A stretch of DNA of 5,112 nt. Source: Candidatus Methylomirabilota bacterium. GTDB lineage: Bacteria > Methylomirabilota > Methylomirabilia > Methylomirabilales > JACPAU01. A model generated the notes under the pieces. The model did not search any database, was not told the DNA's origin, and saw nothing but the letters and a program-made list of their open reading frames with translations. The stretch is from contig JACPAU010000158.1 in the NCBI GenBank assembly GCA_016180705.1, forward strand, positions 1 through 5,112, in the 5' to 3' direction. Below, one piece after another: positions 4,344 through 5,112 of the stretch (the first letter of the stretch is position 1; the number at the start of each line of letters is the position of its first letter). The position numbers and the translations under genes were made by a program.

Positions 4344-5112
4344 TCACGTTAGACCGGCGTGCAGAACATGGTGTGACTCCCCCGGACCCCGGGGATGGTC
4401 CGGATCTTGTCGTACACCGTGTCCAGGACCTCCCCGGCACCCGATCCCTTCACCGTGGCCACCACATCGTAGAGGCCACTCACGAGGCAGACTCCCTCCG
4501 CCCCAGGGACAGCCTTCACCTTCTTCGCCACGGCCCGGTCCTTCCCCGGATCTGCCGTGACCAGTACGAGTGCGGTTGCCATGGCCCCCTCCTCCCCATA
4601 GGACGGCGTCGAGTGCGTCAGCGTGCCCTCGCAACTCCGCGCGGAAGTGACCGAGTTCGACGCGGGTCGATAAGATGTCTAGGATTTCCGCTCGCCTCCG
4701 GGTGGCCGCATCTTCGTCACCGTCGTAGCCGTCGTGCGGCAAGTTCCAGTGACGCAGTTGCCCGGCAGGAAAGGCCTCCACAAGTAGGCCCCCCGCAGTG
4801 GCCCCAGACCACGGCCAAATTGGGCGCTGCGCGCGGTGCAGAAGGGTCAGACAGGCGGCGGTCATTGCCGCTCCACCGCGAGCGCCCGCCCACAGCGTCG
4901 AGCGAACATTGACACCCCGCCTTTTCCAGTAGTCCTCCGTCTCGCGAAGCGGTTTTGGGGGATCAAGCAGGGGCACTTGACTGGTAACGTGGCGCACGAA
5001 TTCCTTCGCCTCCGGAAATGGCCGTTCTCCGTCGAAGGGGATGGAAGCAACCCTGTCGAGAAGCACCCTGTGTCCAGATTCTGGGACGAAGCCAGCAGGT
5101 ATTGAGAACGGA
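4344..5112 (-). CDS. DUF429-like protein, partial at the window edge and probably truncated at its 3' end
   Basis: An open frame entering from beyond 5112 and ending at the TGA at 4344-4346. From the edge it reads PFSIPAGFVPE, then LRETEDYWKRRG, LLVEAFPAGQLRHWNLPH, HDGYDGDEDAATRRRAEILD and HADALDAVL. These match my recollection of the DUF429 family (predicted RNase H-fold nucleases), whose members end in an acidic D-A-L-D-A motif followed by a further C-terminal segment. Here homology stops at that motif (4599). The rest of the frame (4344-4598) is Gly/Arg-rich read-through of the RAM gene in another phase. The usual C-terminal tail is therefore missing, so this is likely a pseudogene or a degraded neighbour. 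An in-frame GTG at 5066 exists but lies inside the homology. GC is about 64%, lower than the other genes. The catalytic N-terminus is outside the window. Confidence 0.6.
   Translation of the reverse strand, partial: PFSIPAGFVPESGHRVLLDRVASIPFDGERPFPEAKEFVRHVTSQVPLLDPPKPLRETEDYWKRRGVNVRSTLWAGARGGAAMTAACLTLLHRAQRPIWPWSGATAGGLLVEAFPAGQLRHWNLPHDGYDGDEDAATRRRAEILDILSTRVELGHFRAELRGHADALDAVLWGGGGHGNRTRTGHGRSGEGPGRGEEGEGCPWGGGSLPREWPLRCGGHGEGIGCRGGPGHGVRQDPDHPRGPGESHHVLHAGLT
4349..4582 (-). CDS. Stand-alone Lrp/AsnC ligand-binding (RAM) domain protein
   Basis: A 77-residue protein consisting only of the alpha/beta RAM domain found at the C-terminus of Lrp/AsnC regulators. The pattern is MATALVLVTADPGKDRAVAK, then a VPGAEGV turn, then VSGLYDVVATVKG (the usual G-x-YD-x-V ligand-side strand), then DKIRTIPGVRGSHTMF. 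No helix-turn-helix precedes it, so it should not bind DNA alone. Known stand-alone RAM proteins form dimers to decamers and bind amino acids or other small ligands, sometimes assembling with full-length Lrp proteins. The start ATG at 4582 has a strong GGAGG-rich site (4588-4597). Upstream, that site directly abuts the end of the DUF429-like homology. The four-cysteine gene follows after 27 to 69 bases depending on its start. The family is confident; the ligand is unknown. Confidence 0.88.
   Translation of the reverse strand: MATALVLVTADPGKDRAVAKKVKAVPGAEGVCLVSGLYDVVATVKGSGAGEVLDTVYDKIRTIPGVRGSHTMFCTPV
4588..4597 (-). promoter_or_regulatory. Ribosome binding site of the RAM-domain gene
   Basis: GGGGAGGAGG on the minus strand, with AGGAGG five bases before the ATG at 4582. 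It begins immediately after the last recognisable DUF429 codon (4599-4601), so it marks the junction discussed under findings. Confidence 0.7.

Noticed and set aside
4335..4362. Inverted repeat GCACGCC/GGCGTGC around the RAM-gene stop, considered as a terminator
   Set aside because: Seven-bp stem with a 14-base loop and no T-tract, inside a tight gene run; chance pairing is likely.
4836..5105. Plus-strand open frame at the right end
   Set aside because: Opposite the DUF429-like frame, which carries the recognisable family motifs; this one has none.

Overview
The window is very GC-rich; hand-counted lines run from about 57% to 80%. It is densely packed, and every gene I can support is on the minus strand, so the biological reading order is from right (5112) to left (1). 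High GC, short gaps, strong AGGAGG-type ribosome sites and the gene mix suggest a soil or sediment bacterium of an uncultured high-GC lineage such as Rokubacteria/NC10-like or deltaproteobacterial groups. That lineage guess is inference from style only.

Right end (5112 to about 4600): the in-frame remains of a DUF429-type protein (predicted RNase H-fold nuclease family). Its 5' part lies outside the window. Its recognisable homology stops exactly where the ribosome binding site of the next gene begins. This stretch is clearly less GC-rich than the rest (about 64%).

Middle (4582 to 2459): a tight run of a stand-alone Lrp/AsnC ligand-binding (RAM) domain protein, a small four-cysteine protein of unknown function, a type II haloacid dehalogenase with a full catalytic set, and an M28-family zinc aminopeptidase-like protein. 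Gaps are 16 to about 70 bases, consistent with one transcript.

Left (2371 to 163): after an 87-base gap that holds a possible promoter and a small hairpin come a Tat-exported dienelactone-hydrolase-family protein, a squalene/phytoene synthase family enzyme (best read as squalene synthase) and an acylphosphatase. These three are 18 and 13 bases apart and probably cotranscribed. The enzymes do not form one textbook pathway. The synthase makes a C30 (or C40) isoprenoid from prenyl diphosphates, while the acylphosphatase and the three hydrolases look like general metabolic or salvage functions.

Left edge (1 to 162): no convincing gene, but a chain of strong GC-rich hairpins, some mutually exclusive, just downstream of the last gene. 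No rRNA, tRNA, CRISPR array, transposase or phage gene was seen. I found no clear new multi-gene system. The best leads are the truncated DUF429/RAM junction, the four-cysteine small protein and the hairpin chain.
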